DNA from: Bdellovibrio sp047344985
Lineage (GTDB): Bacteria; Bdellovibrionota; Bdellovibrionia; Bdellovibrionales; Bdellovibrionaceae
Direction of reading: 5' to 3'
NCBI RefSeq assembly: GCF_047344985.1
Contig: NZ_CP178861.1
Coordinates: 186,001 to 250,000, forward strand
Length of the DNA stretch: 64,000 nucleotides
Positions 26,289 to 34,492 of this stretch are shown piece after piece. The first letter of the stretch is position 1, and each line of letters starts with the position of its first letter. The notes under the pieces were generated by a model. It was given only the letters and a program-made list of their open reading frames with translations. It had not been told where the DNA came from and ran no database searches. The position numbers were made by a program, and so were the translations under genes.

Positions 26289-27215
26289 TTAGCGCAAGAC
26301 CGATTTCTTTAACGCCGTTTTAACGAGCTTCTGTACGGCCCAAAGGATGTCTTTATTATACGCAAACACCTCAGGAACGCGTTTAACGTCAATCCACTCG
26401 ACACCTTTATGATAATCAGCATCGTCCACTTTATGAGGGGGAGTCCATTCTTGATCTAAAATCCCGATGTAAAAAACCGTGCGGCAGGCGTGAATATTTC
26501 CATTCCAAAGAAAGTCATATTTACGCTCAAAAGCGGTTTTTTCAAGAATACGAACTTTATAGCCGGTTTCTTCTAAGCATTCGCGAGCGGCAGATTGTGC
26601 TGTGGTTTCTCCGGCCTCAATCGCGCCACCAGGAACAAAAAAATATTTTGCCTGAGAGCTTGAATCAATCGCATGAAAACCCAAAATTTTATTTTTATGA
26701 ACAACAATCACCGACGAACGATCACGGAAAATCTTTTGTGCTTTTTCCGTTTTCTTTTCATCGCGACGATCTTGGAAAAATCCTTGAAGAAGAGCCGCAC
26801 ATTCAGAAGCTAAAACTCCGGGCGTGACCTCCACCTGATGATTCAAGCGAGAGTCATTGAGGATTTCATAAAGACTTTCAACAGCCCCACCCTTAGGGTC
26901 TGAAGCACCATAGACAACACGTTTCAGGCGAGCTTGTTGAATCGCGCCTGCGCACATCACACAAGGCTCCAACGTCACGTATAAAGTGCATTCACTTAAA
27001 CGCCAGCTCTGTTTTTTCTGAGAAGCTTTATGAAGAGCAAAAAGTTCTGCATGTCCCAAGGGAGTTTGTTGTCTTTCGCGCGTATTAATCGCCCACGAAA
27101 TCAAACCTTCAGGACCTACAAGCAAAGCCGCAATAGGAACTTCGCCTTTCTCTGCGGCTTTCTTGGCAAGGCTTAAAGCCTTCGTCATCCATTTGATATC
27201 TTCAGAGGAATTCAC
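26289..27215 (-). CDS. tadA: tRNA adenosine deaminase (TadA) fused to a Nudix hydrolase
   Basis: 308 residues in two domains. Residues 1-155 are TadA, which converts A34 to inosine in tRNA: zinc site HAE (about 56) and PCVMCAGA, plus the family segment VVYGASDPKGGAVESLY. Residues about 165-300 are a Nudix domain with a complete box GAIEAGETTAQSAARECLEETGY. TadA alone is about 160 residues, so this is a true fusion in one continuous frame. It overlaps terC by one base and lies in a minus-strand run with terC and the helicase. The Nudix substrate is unknown. Confidence 0.9.
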   Translation of the reverse strand: MNSSEDIKWMTKALSLAKKAAEKGEVPIAALLVGPEGLISWAINTRERQQTPLGHAELFALHKASQKKQSWRLSECTLYVTLEPCVMCAGAIQQARLKRVVYGASDPKGGAVESLYEILNDSRLNHQVEVTPGVLASECAALLQGFFQDRRDEKKTEKAQKIFRDRSSVIVVHKNKILGFHAIDSSSQAKYFFVPGGAIEAGETTAQSAARECLEETGYKVRILEKTAFERKYDFLWNGNIHACRTVFYIGILDQEWTPPHKVDDADYHKGVEWIDVKRVPEVFAYNKDILWAVQKLVKTALKKSVLR

Positions 27216-27964
27216 TATTTTTCCTCAGCGATTCTTTCGCGAAGTTTAACAGGCTCTTTTGGTTGCTTCTTGCGCATGCGAATATTGAGCATTTCAACAC
27301 CGACAGAGAATGCCATCGCGAAATACACATAACCTTTTGGAATATGCACTTCCAAAGATTCCACGATCAACGTGAAGCCGATCATCAATAGGAAACTCAA
27401 CGCAAGAATCTTCAAAGACGGATGCGCATCGACGAAATTACTAATCGGTTTTGCCGCAAACATCATAACGAGTGTTGAAGCGATAACAGCCGCGATCATC
27501 ACGGAAAGTTCACTGACCATGCCGACAGCGGTGATCACAGAATCTAAAGAGAACACGATATCAAGTAAAAGGATCTGCACAATCACCGCATTAAATGAAG
27601 CGGCGACGTGACCTGACTGACTGCCTTCAACACCTTCCAATTTGTGATTGATCTCCATCGTGCTTTTTACGATCAAGAAAAGACCACCTAAAAGCAAAAT
27701 CAAATCACGGCCTGAAATTTCCTGTCCGAAAACTTCGAAAAGCGGAGCTGTCAGACCAATGATCCAAGACAAAGAAAGAAGTAAAAGAATGCGCGTTCCG
27801 ACCGCAAGGCCCAAGCCCGTGATGCGAGCCTTGTCTTGTTGTTCTTTAGGAAGTTTTCCAGCGAGGATCGAAATAAAAATAATATTGTCGATCCCCAGAA
27901 CTAGTTCTAGAGCGAAAAGAGTAAAGAATGCGATCCAAATCTGCGGGTTTGTTAAAAGTTCCAT
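27215..27964 (-). CDS. TerC-family integral membrane protein
   Basis: 249 residues with about seven membrane helices. The two acidic family motifs are present: ELVLGIDNIIF near the N-terminus and DIVFSLDSVITAVGM in the middle. TerC/Alx proteins export manganese or support metalation of secreted proteins. The short basic tail (KKQPKEPVKLRERIAEEK) is cytoplasmic. Only 37 nt separate it from the upstream minus-strand gene, leaving no room for the yybP-ykoY riboswitch that often precedes this family. Confidence 0.9.
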   Translation of the reverse strand: MELLTNPQIWIAFFTLFALELVLGIDNIIFISILAGKLPKEQQDKARITGLGLAVGTRILLLLSLSWIIGLTAPLFEVFGQEISGRDLILLLGGLFLIVKSTMEINHKLEGVEGSQSGHVAASFNAVIVQILLLDIVFSLDSVITAVGMVSELSVMIAAVIASTLVMMFAAKPISNFVDAHPSLKILALSFLLMIGFTLIVESLEVHIPKGYVYFAMAFSVGVEMLNIRMRKKQPKEPVKLRERIAEEK

Positions 27965-28001
27965 CTAAGGTTTAACTCCTCGTATTTGGATCTTTTATAA
28001 A

Positions 28002-29063
28002 CTAATTTGAAGGTGTTGGGTATCGCAGATCTTGGTTGTAGAAACTTTCCATCCAAGATTTTTTATCCCAGGTGTTTTTCCACTTTTGATCGAGCGAATA
28101 AGCCGTTTGTGGAGTTTGAATTTGATAACTCCAATCACCTTGCAGGCTTAATACGTGGAAAGTAAAACTCTCTGCAAAGTCCTCAAAAGGAGACACGGCT
28201 GCATAAGTCGTTACAAAGTTTGTAGGTGCAAGCTCACGGTAGAATTGTTCAACGTCCGCGACAGATAAACTTTTATTGCAACCGTAAAAACACAAATTGT
28301 CCCAGAGTGGAAAATGATAATTGTCTTTCGGAGTCACTGCATTTTTCCAGCTCAAAGCACTCCAAGAGTTCGGCACTGGAACGAGCTTTTGATATTCAGC
28401 CATATCGCCTGTCTCAAGTTTGCAAGTTTCTCCAGCAGGACAAACAAAATCGTTCGCCTTATTGCTAAAATCAATGATGTGACCAAACTCATGAATCATC
28501 ACGTATTGAAGGGCGGATAAAGAACCTGGCAAAGCCACTTCGACACGAGGACCCTCTGGCATGTGCACAAACGGCGGAGCTTTAATACCGAATGCTTTTT
28601 GTTCTTTCCATCCAAATACAGACGTCGCATCGTAAGCTTGCTCTAAAAGAATTTTGCGAATTCCCATGAAAGAACCCACAACACCTTTTGTCGGATCTTG
28701 GCGAACGATCCCGGCGTAAGCTAATGCCTCCATGTCTTCTTCAACATAGATCACGTCCAAACCACAGAAAGCTTTTTGGACCTTTTCAGGAAGGATGTCG
28801 TAGATTTTTTCAACGGGGTCCGCAAAGGACTCGCTGCCAGGAAGACATTGGCGGGTGCCCACAGGATTTTGCGTGGATTTCACCAAACACATGATCTGGC
28901 GGATGCGATCGCGGCAGGTTGTTTGAGCCAGCGGAGAGAATTGTTGCCCGGGAGTGCGAATAAACTTCAGCTCTCCAGGCTTCAGGATAAAGAAATCTTC
29001 GCTCGGATTGGCTTTGGAAGTTAATGATAAGCCCAATAATATCAGACAGATAAGAAATCTCAT
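28002..29063 (-). CDS. Exported metallopeptidase-like protein (HEFGH)
   Basis: 353 residues with a signal peptide (cleavage near SKA-NP). A zinc-peptidase motif VMIHEFGHIIDFSNK (HExxH) lies near residue 200, with a downstream conserved-looking acidic stretch SPFEDFAESFTFHVL about 110 residues later that could supply the third, glutamate ligand, as in gluzincin-type peptidases. Four or more cysteines in the mature part (CRDRIRQIMC; CPAGETC; CFYGC) suggest disulfides. Start 29063 has GAGGGG five bases upstream; the 9-codon longer form lacks this. Probably secreted; substrate unknown. Confidence 0.75.
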   Translation of the reverse strand: MRFLICLILLGLSLTSKANPSEDFFILKPGELKFIRTPGQQFSPLAQTTCRDRIRQIMCLVKSTQNPVGTRQCLPGSESFADPVEKIYDILPEKVQKAFCGLDVIYVEEDMEALAYAGIVRQDPTKGVVGSFMGIRKILLEQAYDATSVFGWKEQKAFGIKAPPFVHMPEGPRVEVALPGSLSALQYVMIHEFGHIIDFSNKANDFVCPAGETCKLETGDMAEYQKLVPVPNSWSALSWKNAVTPKDNYHFPLWDNLCFYGCNKSLSVADVEQFYRELAPTNFVTTYAAVSPFEDFAESFTFHVLSLQGDWSYQIQTPQTAYSLDQKWKNTWDKKSWMESFYNQDLRYPTPSN

Positions 29064-29159
29064 AAACACCCCTCGATGAATTTTTCCCATTCATTGAGGA
29101 CAGTGCCAATAAAAAAAGCACATGGGGAATAATAATTCATTGCGTCAGGACCCCAAGGC

Positions 29160-29187
29160 TTGCCCCTTTTATGCTGCTTTGTTATAC
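29160..29187 (+). promoter_or_regulatory. Candidate sigma-70 promoter for rpsU operon
   Basis: TTGCCC at 29160-29165, 16-nt spacer, TTATAC at 29182-29187, about 50 bp before the rpsU start. It lies in the divergent gap with the metallopeptidase-like gene. Confidence 0.5.
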
Positions 29188-29235
29188 ACTCTGGTTCTTA
29201 TTTCCACATCAGAAGGGCAGGTGATTGTCGTGGCA

Positions 29236-29430
29236 ATGGTAAAGATCAAAGACGGTGAGTCTTTTGAATCTGCATTCAGAAAATTTAAAAAATCTTGCGA
29301 AAAAGCAGGTATTCTTTCTGAAGTTAAAAAACGTGAACACTTTGAAAAGCCTTCTGTAAGACTTAAAAAGAAATCTCTAGCGGCTCGTAAACGCGCTGTT
29401 AAGAAATCTAGAAAAGGTTGGAACGACTAA
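29236..29430 (+). CDS. rpsU: Ribosomal protein S21
   Basis: 64-residue basic protein of the small subunit: DGESFESAFRKFKKSCEKAG, then ILSEVKKREHFEKPSVRLKKK, diagnostic of S21. S21 helps 30S subunits engage mRNA. ATG 29236 gives the usual N-terminus (MVKIKDG); GTG 29230 (two codons longer) is possible, since AGGTGAT lies just upstream. First gene of the rpsU-yqeY-dnaG-rpoD operon. Confidence 0.95.
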   Translation: MVKIKDGESFESAFRKFKKSCEKAGILSEVKKREHFEKPSVRLKKKSLAARKRAVKKSRKGWND

Positions 29431-29459
29431 TTCCTTTAGTGGACATTGGTTTTTTCAAG

Positions 29460-29480
29460 GAGGCGACCTAGTGTCGCCTC
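29460..29480 (+). other. Hairpin between rpsU and yqeY
   Basis: Perfect 8-bp stem GAGGCGAC / GTCGCCTC with loop CTAGT. No T-run follows, so it is more likely an mRNA processing or stability element than a terminator. Confidence 0.6.
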
Positions 29481-29526
29481 TGTTCTATCTACGCTTCAGT
29501 GTTTGAAGCAACCATGGAGGTCCTTA

Positions 29527-29973
29527 ATGGAAATCAGAGATAAACTCGCTGCGGATGTTAAAGCCGCGATGATCGCAAAAGACTCAGCAAAATTGGGAGC
29601 TCTTCGTATGCTCCAAGCTGCGATCAAAAACCGCGAAATCGATATGCGTCCAGATCCAATCACTCCTGATGAAGTATTGGGCGTTATCAAAAAACTAGTA
29701 AAACAAAGAAAAGAATCTATCGAGCAATTCTCTCAAGCAGGTCGCCAAGATCTAGTCGATCAAGAGACTGCGGAATTGAAAGTTCTTGAAGTTTATTTGC
29801 CAGCGCAAATGAGCCGTGAACAAATCGAAGCTCTCGTAACTCAAGTGATTGCAGCATTGGGTGCTAAGACAGTGAAGGACATGGGTCCTGTGATGAAAGA
29901 AGTCATCGCGAAATCTGGCGGCGCCGCAGACAACAAAGTAGTAAGCGAAGTTATCAAATCAAAGCTCGCGTAG
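29527..29973 (+). CDS. yqeY: GatB/YqeY domain protein
   Basis: 148-residue YqeY-type protein: EIRDKLAADVKAAMIAKD at the start and YLPAQMSREQIEALV in the middle are family hallmarks. It resembles the tRNA-binding tail domain of GatB, but stand-alone YqeY function is uncertain. ATG 29527 has GGAGG six bases upstream. Its place between rpsU and dnaG is common outside Enterobacteria. Confidence 0.92.
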   Translation: MEIRDKLAADVKAAMIAKDSAKLGALRMLQAAIKNREIDMRPDPITPDEVLGVIKKLVKQRKESIEQFSQAGRQDLVDQETAELKVLEVYLPAQMSREQIEALVTQVIAALGAKTVKDMGPVMKEVIAKSGGAADNKVVSEVIKSKLA

Positions 29974-29976
29974 TCG

Positions 29977-29999
29977 AAAAAGGTACCTGGTACCTTTTT
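29977..29999 (+). terminator. Intra-operon terminator-like hairpin, GGTACC repeat copy 2
   Basis: Stem AAAAAGGTAC 29977-29986 / GTACCTTTTT 29990-29999 with a 3-nt loop, followed by CCC. It sits between yqeY and dnaG, where the E. coli macromolecular synthesis operon also has a partial terminator between rpsU and dnaG. The core matches the repeat at 12141-12160. Confidence 0.7.
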
Positions 30000-30016
30000 C
30001 CCTTGTTGGAAGGTGC

Positions 30017-31876
30017 ATGAGATTTAGCCAAGACTTTATCGAGAGAGTTTCCGAGGCGAACAACCTTGTCGACATCATCTCTCAATATACACAGCTAAAA
30101 CAAAGTGGTAGCGGCCTTATGGGCCGCTGTCCGTTTCCTGATCACGTTGAAAAAACAGCGTCGTTCTCGGTTTCGGAAACAAAGCAGGTCTATCACTGCT
30201 TCGGTTGCCACAAAAGCGGAAACGTTTTTTCGTTTCTTCGTGATTATCAGGGCATGGGCTTTCCTGAGGCCGTTGAATATCTTGCGAACCGCGCCAGCAT
30301 TCCAATGCCAGCACCGGAAAAAGAAGACGAAGCTCGCGATCAAGCTGCTGACAAAAAGAAGTTGTTGTTAAAAGTAAATAAGCTCGCCGCTCATTATTTT
30401 TCAGAGCAACTTAAACGCACGCCTCACGATCATCCTGTTCGTAAATACATTGCCAGTCGTGGCCTTTCTGACGAGGTTATTGAAACCTTCGGCGTTGGTT
30501 ACGCGGTGGCAGAGTGGGATGGCTTAGAAAAATATCTGGGCAGCAAACAAGTGCCGATGGCCTTGGCGGAAGAAGCGCGCCTCGTAAAAGCTCGCAACAA
30601 TAAGTCCGGCTACTTTGATATTTTCCGTGATCGCCTCATGTTTCCGATTTTTTCTCCAATGGGAGAACCCATCGCATTTGGGGGCCGTTACCTTGAGAAA
30701 AAAGAAAATGAGCCGAAATATTTAAATTCCCCTGAGACTCCGGTCTTTATTAAGGGGAAAGTGCTCTACGGATTGTCACAAACAGCTCGTTACATCCGTA
30801 GTGATGATATGGCTTTGATCGTTGAAGGCTACATGGATTTGGTTTCTTTGTACCAGGCAGGCATCCGCAACGTGGTGGCGACCATGGGAACGGCTTTGAC
30901 TCCGGATCACGGAAAAATGCTTAAGCGCATGACTAAAAACGTAGTGGCTCTGTTTGACGGGGACTCTGCGGGAATGGAAGCGGCCGAACGCAGCTTGCCG
31001 ATCTTACTCGCAGCGGACCTGTATCCGAAGGGTTTGACTCTTCCGAACAATATGGACCCTGACGATTATGTGAAAAAATACGGAGCTGACGCTCTGAAAG
31101 CAGAACTTGAGCGTGCTCCAGATTTGTTTGTGATGATTTTGGCTCGATGGATGGAAGGTTATCGCGGTGAGGCTTCTGAAAAAGTGAAGCTTGCTGATAA
31201 ATTGAAACCGTTATTTGAGACTATTCCGGATTTGCGATTACGGGACTTGTATTTGGCGGAATCTGCGCAGAAGATGGGCGTAACTCTTCCCTGGCTGCGT
31301 CAAGCTGTGGGCTTGCAAAGCAGTGGCCCTGTATATTCACAAAATCGCCCTGCGATGACTAGAACGGTGCAGCCAAGTGCGCCGGCTAACCAAAAGGCCC
31401 CCGAAGCGGTGTCACAACCTGTAGAAGGAGGCAAAATCAGCCTCAAAGGAGCCTCTAAAGCAGAGATTCTGCTATTAGGATTGGTACTCAAAAGTCGTGC
31501 CAATTTCGAGCATTTTGAGAGTGAAAAACTGATTGAGAACGTTGCACACGAAGGAGTGAAAAAGATCCTTGAAAAGGCGACGGATGTGTATAGACAAGAT
31601 CTTAATAAGTTTGATAAATTGACCAGTCTGCTTGTCTCTTACGTTGATCAGCCTGAATATCTATTTCAAGTTGGGCCCACTCCCGAGGCTGAACCAGGGT
31701 TCGACGAAGAGGCAGAGACGAAGCTCTTGCGTGATTGCTTTAAGCGCGTGAAAGAAAACTTCCTAAGAGAGCAAGCAAAGCAATTGGCGAGAGATCTTAA
31801 AAACGAACCTAGTTCGGAAAAGTTGGAACAGATTATGAATATTCAGAGAAATCGAATCTCTCTGAATAAAGGGTAA
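30017..31876 (+). CDS. dnaG: DNA primase
   Basis: 619-residue primase that makes RNA primers at the replication fork. N-terminal CHC2 zinc finger: CPFPDH and CFGCH (about 38-64). Catalytic core with TOPRIM motifs IVEGYMDLVSL (about 270) and LFDGDSAGMEA (about 310), and GGRYLEKKENEPKYLNSPET. The C-terminal about 130 residues, after a Pro/Gln/Ala-rich linker, would be the helicase-binding domain. SD GGAAGG precedes ATG 30017. Confidence 0.96.
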   Translation: MRFSQDFIERVSEANNLVDIISQYTQLKQSGSGLMGRCPFPDHVEKTASFSVSETKQVYHCFGCHKSGNVFSFLRDYQGMGFPEAVEYLANRASIPMPAPEKEDEARDQAADKKKLLLKVNKLAAHYFSEQLKRTPHDHPVRKYIASRGLSDEVIETFGVGYAVAEWDGLEKYLGSKQVPMALAEEARLVKARNNKSGYFDIFRDRLMFPIFSPMGEPIAFGGRYLEKKENEPKYLNSPETPVFIKGKVLYGLSQTARYIRSDDMALIVEGYMDLVSLYQAGIRNVVATMGTALTPDHGKMLKRMTKNVVALFDGDSAGMEAAERSLPILLAADLYPKGLTLPNNMDPDDYVKKYGADALKAELERAPDLFVMILARWMEGYRGEASEKVKLADKLKPLFETIPDLRLRDLYLAESAQKMGVTLPWLRQAVGLQSSGPVYSQNRPAMTRTVQPSAPANQKAPEAVSQPVEGGKISLKGASKAEILLLGLVLKSRANFEHFESEKLIENVAHEGVKKILEKATDVYRQDLNKFDKLTSLLVSYVDQPEYLFQVGPTPEAEPGFDEEAETKLLRDCFKRVKENFLREQAKQLARDLKNEPSSEKLEQIMNIQRNRISLNKG

Positions 31877-31890
31877 AAGGCGGGGTATTG

Positions 31891-33720
31891 ATGAAACCGA
31901 ACCTACCAAACAAACAAGAGAAAGAGCCGGTAAAGGTTCTTTCTTTGCAGGAACAAGAAGCGTTGATTAAAGAAGAAATTCAACGATTTCTGAAGCTTGC
32001 AAAGGAAAAAGGCGCGTTGACGATTGAAGAAATCAACGACCTTCTTCCACCTGAAATTATCGCTCCTTCAGTGCTCGATGCATTCATGCACGCGCTTGAG
32101 GGTGGTGGTGTAGTAATTTCAGACTTGTCTGAAACTTCGAAAGAGGAAGAGGGCGAAGGATCTTTCCTTGAAAGCCCGGATTCTGAAGACGAAGAAGTAG
32201 ATGATGAAGAAAAAGCAGAAAGCGAAGACGTTAAGGGTAACGACCCTGTTCGTCTTTACTTGCGTAAAATGGGAAGCGTGTCACTTCTTACTCGTGAGGG
32301 TGAAGTTGAGATCGCTCGTCGTATCGAAAAAGGGGAGCGTGAAATCGTTCGTGCGATCCTTTTGTCTCCACTAGGAACATACGAGATCATTCAACTTGGT
32401 AAGCGTCTTGATGAAGGACGTATCAAAGTTAAATCGATCTTCCGTGGTCTTGAGGACGAAGACACTCAATACGATGAGAAGGAATACATCGATAAGATTC
32501 ATGAACTTATCGGTAAAGTGACTGAGTACCAAAAAGCGGCTGAGAAACATTTCTTGGTTCTTCGTAAAGAAGAAACGAACACTCCAGCTCGTCAAGCGGC
32601 TATGAAAGAACTTGTTGCGATGAACGACAAGCTCATGGCGAACTTCGAGTCTGTGAACTTCAACCGTAAGACAATCAACCGTATCGTGATCAAGTTCAAA
32701 AACTTGGTGAACCGTATCGGAACTCTTCGTCGTCGTATCAAAGACGGTGTGGAGCGTACGTTCTCTAAAGACGTTGCTGCAATGACAGAACGTATGAAGT
32801 TGATCGATGCGAACGAAAAAGAATTAACAAGAATGACTCGCGATACGGGTTTGAATTACCAAAAATTCAAATCCTACGTATTGCAAGCTCAAGAGGCTGA
32901 AAAACGTATCGGCCGCTTGGACTCCGAAACAGAGATGAACCACAACTGGGTTAAGGAAACTTACACAGCGATTTGGAAAGGTGAGCGCGAAGCCGATGCA
33001 GCGAAGTCAGAACTCGTTGAAGCGAACTTGCGTCTCGTTGTTTCTATCGCGAAGAAGTACACCAACCGCGGTCTTCAATTCTTGGATTTGATCCAGGAAG
33101 GTAACATCGGTTTGATGAAAGCCGTTGATAAGTTCGAATACCGTCGTGGTTACAAGTTCTCGACTTATGCGACATGGTGGATCCGTCAAGCGATCACTCG
33201 CGCGATTGCCGACCAAGCTCGTACAATCCGTATCCCTGTTCACATGATCGAGACGATCAACAAGCTTGTTCGTACATCTCGCTATCTGATCCAGGAACTA
33301 GGCCGTGAGCCGACCCCTGAAGAGATCGCGGATAAAATGGACATGCCAGTTGATAAAGTTCGCAAAGTTTTGAAAATCGCGAAAGAGCCAATCTCTTTGG
33401 AAACTCCAGTGGGTGAAGAAGAAGATTCGCACTTAGGGGACTTTATCGAAGACAAAAAGGTGATCAATCCTGCAGAAGCGATTGTGAACCTGAACTTGGC
33501 GGAACAAACTCGCCGTGTTCTTTCGACACTGACTCCAAGAGAAGAAAAAGTTCTTCGTATGCGTTTCGGTATCGGTGAAGAATCTGACCATACTCTTGAA
33601 GAGGTGGGACAAGACTTCAACGTGACTCGTGAGCGTATCCGTCAGATCGAGGCTAAAGCTCTTCGTAAGCTTCGTCATCCTTCTCGCAGCAACAAACTGA
33701 AGGCGTTTGTTGATAGCTAG
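31891..33720 (+). CDS. rpoD: Primary sigma factor RpoD (sigma-70)
   Basis: 609 residues. Region 1.1 (about 20-80), an acidic stretch (about 90-112), region 1.2 from NDPVRLYLRKMGSV, a long non-conserved region, region 2 (about 376-450: ANLRLVVSIAKKYTNRG, GYKFSTYATWWIRQAI), region 3, and region 4 (about 546-605: LTPREEKVLRMRFGIG, VTRERIRQIEAKALRKL). ATG 31891 preferred over TTG 31888: GGGG lies at proper distance. Last gene of the macromolecular synthesis operon, ended by a strong UUCG terminator. Confidence 0.97.
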   Translation: MKPNLPNKQEKEPVKVLSLQEQEALIKEEIQRFLKLAKEKGALTIEEINDLLPPEIIAPSVLDAFMHALEGGGVVISDLSETSKEEEGEGSFLESPDSEDEEVDDEEKAESEDVKGNDPVRLYLRKMGSVSLLTREGEVEIARRIEKGEREIVRAILLSPLGTYEIIQLGKRLDEGRIKVKSIFRGLEDEDTQYDEKEYIDKIHELIGKVTEYQKAAEKHFLVLRKEETNTPARQAAMKELVAMNDKLMANFESVNFNRKTINRIVIKFKNLVNRIGTLRRRIKDGVERTFSKDVAAMTERMKLIDANEKELTRMTRDTGLNYQKFKSYVLQAQEAEKRIGRLDSETEMNHNWVKETYTAIWKGEREADAAKSELVEANLRLVVSIAKKYTNRGLQFLDLIQEGNIGLMKAVDKFEYRRGYKFSTYATWWIRQAITRAIADQARTIRIPVHMIETINKLVRTSRYLIQELGREPTPEEIADKMDMPVDKVRKVLKIAKEPISLETPVGEEEDSHLGDFIEDKKVINPAEAIVNLNLAEQTRRVLSTLTPREEKVLRMRFGIGEESDHTLEEVGQDFNVTRERIRQIEAKALRKLRHPSRSNKLKAFVDS

Positions 33721-33721
33721 C

Positions 33722-33736
33722 GCTCTCTAGGAGAGC
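33722..33736 (+). other. Short hairpin just after rpoD
   Basis: GCTCTC / GAGAGC with loop TAG, directly after the rpoD stop and 17 bp before the main terminator; could protect the 3' end of the mRNA. Confidence 0.45.
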
Positions 33737-33752
33737 TGATTTGAGCTTCCTG

Positions 33753-33784
33753 AAAGGGACTTTCTTCGGAAAGTCCCTTTTTTT
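33753..33784 (+). terminator. Terminator of the rpsU-yqeY-dnaG-rpoD operon
   Basis: Perfect 12-bp stem 33753-33764 / 33769-33780 with TTCG tetraloop, continuing into a T-run. Confidence 0.95.
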
Positions 33785-33873
33785 ATTAGAATCTTTTCAT
33801 CACTTTCAATCCTGACAAATCATTCTGAAATTCTCCTGTATGATTCCTCCAATTTTAAAACTGGAGGTTAAAA

Positions 33874-34335
33874 ATGAAATCAGTTTTCTTCACGGCTGCT
33901 TTGCTTTTGTCTCACTCCGCTTTTGCTATCGATGCTGCCGATAAAGTTATTAAATCCGTTGAGTGTTCTGCGGAAAAAACTCCTGATCTTGTTCAGTATA
34001 AAGGTAACGACACAGTCGCGACTGTTTACCTCAAAGCTGAACGCGCGACTCCTAACGAGCCGTTGCTCATCAATTATACGGAAGAGTTTTGGGCGACCAC
34101 AGGAAACGGTCCTCAGCACCGCGTGATCACGATCCGTGACGTTGCCTGTACGACGCAATGGTATCGCACTCGGGCTTCTTCTTATGTCGGACGCGCTCAC
34201 TTTGAATTGACTTGCTATGACGGTGGCAGCCTTGTGCGATTGGATTTGGATTCTAAAGCCAAAAATGGAGTTTACTTGGGAGTCGCGGGGCAAACAGGTC
34301 GGTTTGCTTTAGCTTGTTCGTACACGAAGTTTTGA
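33874..34335 (+). CDS. Exported protein, unknown
   Basis: 153 residues with signal peptide (cleavage near AFA-ID). The mature part is beta-rich with three cysteines in the form VECSAEKTP, VACTTQWYR and LTCYDGG, plus a fourth near the C-terminus (LACSYTKF), so two disulfides are plausible. I do not recognise a family. SD CTGGAGG sits seven bases before ATG 33874. It lies alone between the rpoD terminator and the tRNA gene. Confidence 0.7.
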   Translation: MKSVFFTAALLLSHSAFAIDAADKVIKSVECSAEKTPDLVQYKGNDTVATVYLKAERATPNEPLLINYTEEFWATTGNGPQHRVITIRDVACTTQWYRTRASSYVGRAHFELTCYDGGSLVRLDLDSKAKNGVYLGVAGQTGRFALACSYTKF

Positions 34336-34395
34336 TCCGCCACTCCGCGGTTGATCGTGTTCGCTATGTTTGATACCTTAAAGCCTCTCGGTAGT

Positions 34396-34472
34396 GGGGG
34401 GCTAGCTTAGTTGGTTAAAGCACGGTGCTCATAACACTGGGATCGGGGGTTCAAGTCCCTCGCCCCCTACCA
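34396..34472 (+). tRNA. tRNA with CAT anticodon (elongator Met or Ile2)
   Basis: Full 77-nt cloverleaf with encoded CCA (34470-34472). Acceptor GGGGGGC / GCCCCCT (one G-T pair), D stem GCTT/AAGC, anticodon stem CGGTG/CACTG with loop CTCATAA (anticodon CAT at 34430-34432), T stem GGGGG/CCCTC around TTCAAGT. It lacks the initiator features (C1-A72 mismatch, three G-C pairs in the anticodon stem), so it is elongator tRNA-Met, or tRNA-Ile2 if C34 is changed to lysidine. Confidence 0.95.
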
Positions 34473-34492
34473 TTTTATAAGAGACATCTCTC

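Noticed and set aside
27965..28001. Possible yybP-ykoY manganese riboswitch before terC
   Set aside because: Only 37 nt are available and they show no conserved core.
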